A DNA stretch of 64,000 nt, from contig NC_060236.1 in NCBI RefSeq assembly GCF_021155775.2, positions 30,284,348-30,348,347 of the forward strand, in the 5' to 3' direction. The position numbers and the translations under genes were made by a program. A model generated the notes under the pieces. The model worked only from the letters and a program-made list of their open reading frames with translations, had not been told where the DNA came from and searched no databases. The stretch comes from Neodiprion pinetum (taxonomy: Eukaryota > Arthropoda > Insecta > Hymenoptera > Diprionidae). Shown here in pieces: positions 59,234 to 64,000 of the stretch (positions are counted from its first letter, which is position 1; the number at the start of each line of letters is the position of its first letter).

Positions 59234-61860
59234 GTATGTAACTAAGAAAATTACACACATCTACTTCATTCCGTCTTTCTTCGCTTATCTTCATCTCCGC
59301 ACACAAGCGATGCATCAATTCATCCCTACACTGAAAACGCCCACAGTCCGAGCTCTCAAGTATCTTGTCGTATCTCATTTTAGCTCGACAGTCGATCCCA
59401 TCCGCTTCCCTCTGGTCCTCTCACTATGCAACAAAAAACAAAAAGTTAATTCGCGAGTATTCGATAATCGGAATCGGATGAATAAAGGGAGAGAAAGCGA
59501 ATTTTTCTTCTTCTGTCGTTTGTCGCATATCTAGGAATTTATTATCTACGATCACAGCAGCCGGATTTATCTTGCGTTTCGACCATCCATAGACTAAATA
59601 CTTGATCCACATAACTGAGAGCGTTCCCTCCCTTCCTTTCAGTACCACGTTACCGATGTTCCTCTTTTTTTTGTTCTCTTCTGCTATTGCCCTTTTATTA
59701 CTGTCAATCCTGTCAATTTCTTTCAATTAATCACGGTAACCAATCGCTTTTATCGGCGAACGAGGCGCGTTTTAAAATCGACCTATCGTACTGTCCACGA
59801 TAAATAATTTATCAGTAATAATTTAGTCGGCTCTTTCACGTTACGAGGCGACATCTAGACATGCAATATATGGTTGTTGGTTGGCTTTACCGCAATTACG
59901 ATCAGAACAAGTGACGACACGATTCAACTTACGGATACATACACTAAAAATAATCATAATCCTAATGTGACTCATATCATAAAACGCCGTACGCACGTAT
60001 TATACGGTGTATCTATGCACGATGTAACACGAGCGTGTATAAACGTCATCCATTCCCCATCATCGTCATCGCGGGACGAAAATCCTTCATGTGTTTAAGG
60101 GTCTTCGACACCCCCCCTCTGCACGTTGCGTGCATCACGGTCGTTCCTTAAATAAAATCAATTAACGTACTGCACATTTAATAATAGTACCACGCTTATA
60201 CGGGCACTGATCTCGCACTCTCGAGATTACCTTCTACACGATTTTTATAATTCACGTCGAATGATTTTCAAATTTTCTTGACTGTTTCTCAGCTGTTACA
60301 TACCTTCACACAGGTAACATAAAATCGAGTCACGAGAGCGGGAAATTTGAACTTGATAATAACTTCTCTTGAGATAAAATGCTAGTCATTTGTATAGACA
60401 GCATAGAATAATCTGTGTAATCGCACACGATTATATCATCGATGATTACACCGATCATGGAAATAAAATTCTTTCTTGCGTCATGCTTTTTAGACATCGA
60501 TGTATCGATTGTATTTTTCTTCAACCTGGCGTCATAAACGAGGACTGTACGGGTCTCTCTACGACGTGTCTTGTTGCCAGTGTTTATCATGCAGGTTATT
60601 ATTAAACGCAACCTCATTTACTCGTCCGTCAATATTGTACGTACTAATCTTAAACGTAAGTCGAATGAATATATAGTAAAATTTTCAAAGTTTTTAATGC
60701 ACGTTATACAATGTAAAGAAAACTCGGCACGTTGTGTATGATTATTATATTATTCCATGGACTATTATCGGCTTCCAGCAGCAGGGGGAATACAATTAAA
60801 AATTAATTCACACAGCAACGAGAAGAAAGCAAACCACCCCTCATCCTGCAGAAAGGTACAACACGTATTGTGGGAGTAACATCGCGAAGTATACAGAAAC
60901 AGTTGTACGTATACGTTACAAAATTATCAACTTGAAACCACTCGAGGGTGTATACATATGTACATATAGGTAGAGAGTCGTTACGTAAGTGATACCAATT
61001 ATCCTTGGTGTGTGTAGGTATCTGGTTGAACTTAATCGACGAAACGATACACTCCATCTACTCAGTTTCGCCATTCTGGCAAACTGCAGGAAACAAGCAG
61101 CAACAAAGATAGAAAAAAAACACATTCCCTCGTAGATCTATTTCTGTACCATCTGTCATAATTCGTACTAATTTAAAGCGATTCGTCGATTTTCCGGTAA
61201 TCCTTCGTACCAAAAACGGGGATAAACTCTACACAAAAATAATCGTTGCGCCTCCTCGAGCAGCATCAAATTTCAATCGATTATCCGAAGATTGATCTGT
61301 TATTGATTGATGTTCGTTTTTAAATCAGTAAACTTCAAGCGGTTGATATACTAGAAATAGTATTTAAATACACTTGTATAGAGATGGAGTTGTACCATTA
61401 TTTAAACCTGAATTTTTATGAGTCTGAAACAACGGGATACGTTATGTCATAAAAATTTCTCTAAACGACTGAAACCGAGCATCCAGAAATATTCTATGCA
61501 CAGATAAGGATATCGCATTACACAATAAAGCTAGTCGATGATGATATTATAACGATAAGAGTCGTCCGTACGTGTGTGCGTATGTTTTTCTTACATCAAC
61601 CTATTTATCATAAACGATGTATAGTACGTTATAAGTTGCAAACGATTTATTAATTAGTTTAATTTTCGTTTTCTTTTCTTCTTTCGTTTCATCGACAAGA
61701 AACACACATGTGTTTCGAGTTGTTTTATCGGGGTTAACCGGCATTGATTTCGCTTTTTTCACTACCTTATTACACGTGTCCGATTTCGACTACGATATCG
61801 AGTCCCCTCTGACACTCATATGTGCATTTTATACGTGGGGACCCACGCTGGGCCCACGCC
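59234..61860 (+). other. Non-coding stretch, probably intron
   Basis: No coding exon is recognisable. It lies between two candidate leader exons that both end in good donors, so it is probably intron of the unseen downstream gene. The sequence is AT-rich without an obvious transposon. Confidence 0.35.
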
Positions 61861-61892
61861 GCGTGCCCCACCCTCTAAACAACGCGTGTCAG

Positions 61893-62063
61893 CCAATAGA
61901 AAGTGAGTTGAGAGACCGACCGAGCGAAGAAGGCTGCCGCGGCTAACTACCAAGTCCCTAACCGTAACTATATAAACATAGAGAGAGCGTCGACTCCGTG
62001 GAATCCACGGGAACTTGTTTTAGAAGTCGGCAACGTTGCCAAGCACTTAATGCTGCAGGAAAG
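61893..62063 (+). promoter_or_regulatory. TATA- and CCAAT-containing promoter with short leader exon
   Basis: CCAAT at 61,893-61,897 is followed 72 bases later by TATATAAA at 61,969-61,976. The expected start is near 62,000. A short exon would then run to 62,063, where 'caggaaag|gtaaaagg' is a good donor. Just upstream (61,838-61,872) is a C-rich segment. A perfect hairpin ccgtgg-aat-ccacgg lies at the expected start. The arrangement fits an inducible or tissue-specific alternative promoter for a + strand gene. Confidence 0.5.
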
Positions 62064-64000
62064 GTAAAAGGGTTCGTTTTTTTTATGCTTTTCTTCTCTC
62101 ATTTACAAACTTGAGGGCCTTTGACTTTCCTTTCGTTCGATTACGACAGTTTCACCGTTCGGAAATGAATCAAAGAAAGGTAATGTATACACTGAGGGTA
62201 CAGAGCGAGTTTTCTCCGACTTTGCTGAACACTAAAAGAGGAACAACACAGATGTATAAATCGACTGGTGCACTGCGATGAGTCATAGATCAACGCACCT
62301 AACAATAAGCTATATCGCGCTTCCCCAAAATCACACCGGGTGCAACCAGCCAGCCGAAGGATGTACGGAAAGAATCGCGATTCTCGTATCCATGTATATC
62401 ACAAAGAATAACGCAAAGTTTGTGATGAGTATAAATTTAGTATAATAACGACAACATTCTAACCCGGAATAAGTCGCGTATACACAGTACGTCGTACGGA
62501 TCTAATAACGACTTATAAATGTAACTGTCGCGATCTGATTGAAATAATATATAAAATTAAGAATTGTACTTGGGATACGTTTTTCTCATTGTTATTATTA
62601 TTTTTGAACGGCAATATTTGTTTTTCTCTTTGCTTTCGAGATAAAATATCGACAAAGTTTCATCGTTATATGTACAGTATGCGTATAATCTACGATATAT
62701 CTCCTCTGTCGCTAAAAAGCCTTTCCAATTTCTTTACGGACGGCTGACGACTAGACTGTAAGATGTATGAGGAGGCATCGCGATATGAGAAAGAGAATAA
62801 GCGAAGGAAAGCTTCCTGTGTTGAGTGCTGTAGCACCAACGCAACGGTGCTGCAAGCACACACAGAGTGAACAACTTGAGGAAACACCGCTGTTCCTGCC
62901 ACAAAGGCGCGGCTTCTTCTTTCTCCTCGCAAAACTTGTACAAGGTATATAATACGGTTGCTTTGTGCATCTAGCGGTATCTATATTTAAAATATCACGT
63001 CGCACGGGGTCCTCGGTTCGCGACGCGCTCCTTCAAGATACATCATTGTATGCGCGCGTGATGCACGAATTGAATTTACACACTTTGCCAAGTCTAGGAA
63101 TGCCAGCTGATTTCATTGTCAATCGAAAATCAACGATATTGATGGTGAAATAGATGCGAATCGATAATCGCTTGATATACACGGCCTACCGATAAACGGA
63201 TTTATTGTTGAGTCAAGTTGGTGAAGAACTTTTGTTGTGATTTCCAGTCACGCGTCGTTACTCCTTATCGCCTCCACCTCCTTCTCAATGCTCTTCGGTG
63301 TTTCTCGCTTGTCGCGTGTATACACAAGCCGCTTTTCCTTTCTTTATGCTTTTCACTCACAATCAGTTTGGATTTCATTACATGCGTACCGATATAACGA
63401 GCAAGGAAACTCACTCATCGGCAGAATTGCGTGGCTCTAAACGGTTTGGATCAAATTCCCTTTACAATCCTAGTTCGTTATTCGTTCAATATCATTGTCA
63501 GGTTTCAGAACTTTGAAGTTTGAGAAGTTCGAATGAAATAATAATTGTATCCTTATAAGGATAGCTACAACGCAATGAATTTACTCAATCTCCTCTCCGA
63601 ATGACGTTCATTTCCGTTTCCTTTTTTGATACATGACTCTTTTGGCAGTGGAAGAAAGAAAACCGTTTCCGATCGCTCTCTTGATTCTGCGAAAACCGCG
63701 CCGCGAGATTGCTAACGCAGTTCTTCTAATGTACATTATACCTTGGACTATTCCTTCGGTGACGAAAAAATATTAGTCATTCATTCGTTGACGCTGATTA
63801 GGTCATTCTCTGACAATGCATAAACGTGTGTATAATGAAAGGATCGAGTCGGAATTCGAAATCCAGTAATTCATAAAGAGATAAAAAGAACTATACATAT
63901 ATCTAACAGGAATCGCTAGAATGTTATAGGCATTATACCTGTATAAGAGTTACCGATGACGGTGCAATCAAGTCGAATCAGAATCCAAGAGAAACATAAA
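62064..64000. other. Non-coding stretch to the window end
   Basis: No frame has recognisable protein similarity. The overlapping frames at 62,690-63,005 on both strands are mutually antisense and look like chance frames. It is probably intron of the gene whose leader ends at 62,063. Confidence 0.35.

Overview
This looks like nuclear DNA from an insect. The coding sequence is broken by GT-AG introns of about 60 bp to several hundred bp, most of the window is non-coding, and there are many microsatellites and small DNA transposons. The three recognisable proteins are animal families, and one (a Beaten-path-like protein) is arthropod-type. A relict of the arthropod telomere motif (CCTAA) lies in one intron. 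Hymenoptera is my best guess at the order, but nothing in the window proves it.

Layout. (1) Around 4.6-5.0 kb, + strand: the last coding exon of a Beaten-path-like immunoglobulin cell-surface protein, followed by several kb of very AT-rich DNA that may be a long 3' UTR. The rest of this gene was not found and may lie left of the window. (2) From about 9.5 to 43.9 kb: a gene desert in which I recognise no exon with confidence. It carries a Tc1-type miniature element (17.2 kb), a second TA-flanked miniature element with about 75-bp inverted repeats (39.2-39.5 kb), several microsatellites and one weak exon candidate (37.4-37.7 kb). (3) From 43.9 to 50.8 kb: a repeat island. It has a non-autonomous hAT-type element with an 8-bp target duplication and internal 40-bp repeats, a 3.2-kb satellite array of 335-bp monomers with higher-order structure and decayed monomers on both sides, and a miniature element with long C tracts. 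(4) From 51.9 to 55.3 kb, + strand: a complete six-exon gene for MTMR14/EDTP, a phosphoinositide 3-phosphatase of the myotubularin family. (5) From 57.8 down to 56.8 kb, - strand: a complete three-exon PEX10, the peroxisomal RING ubiquitin ligase. It is tail-to-tail with MTMR14. (6) From 57.8 to 64 kb: the PEX10 upstream region with a perfect CRE and several CCAAT/ATTGG boxes, then a candidate untranslated first exon on the + strand (donor at 59,234) and, 2.8 kb on, a TATA+CCAAT promoter with its own short exon and donor (62,064). These two look like alternative starts of a gene whose coding part lies right of the window.

MTMR14 and PEX10 act in different processes (phosphoinositide/autophagy control and peroxisomal receptor recycling). 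Their adjacency is best read as neighbouring housekeeping genes, not a functional unit. No tRNA, rRNA or CRISPR array was seen. Most other open frames are short, pyrimidine-rich or satellite-derived and are not annotated.
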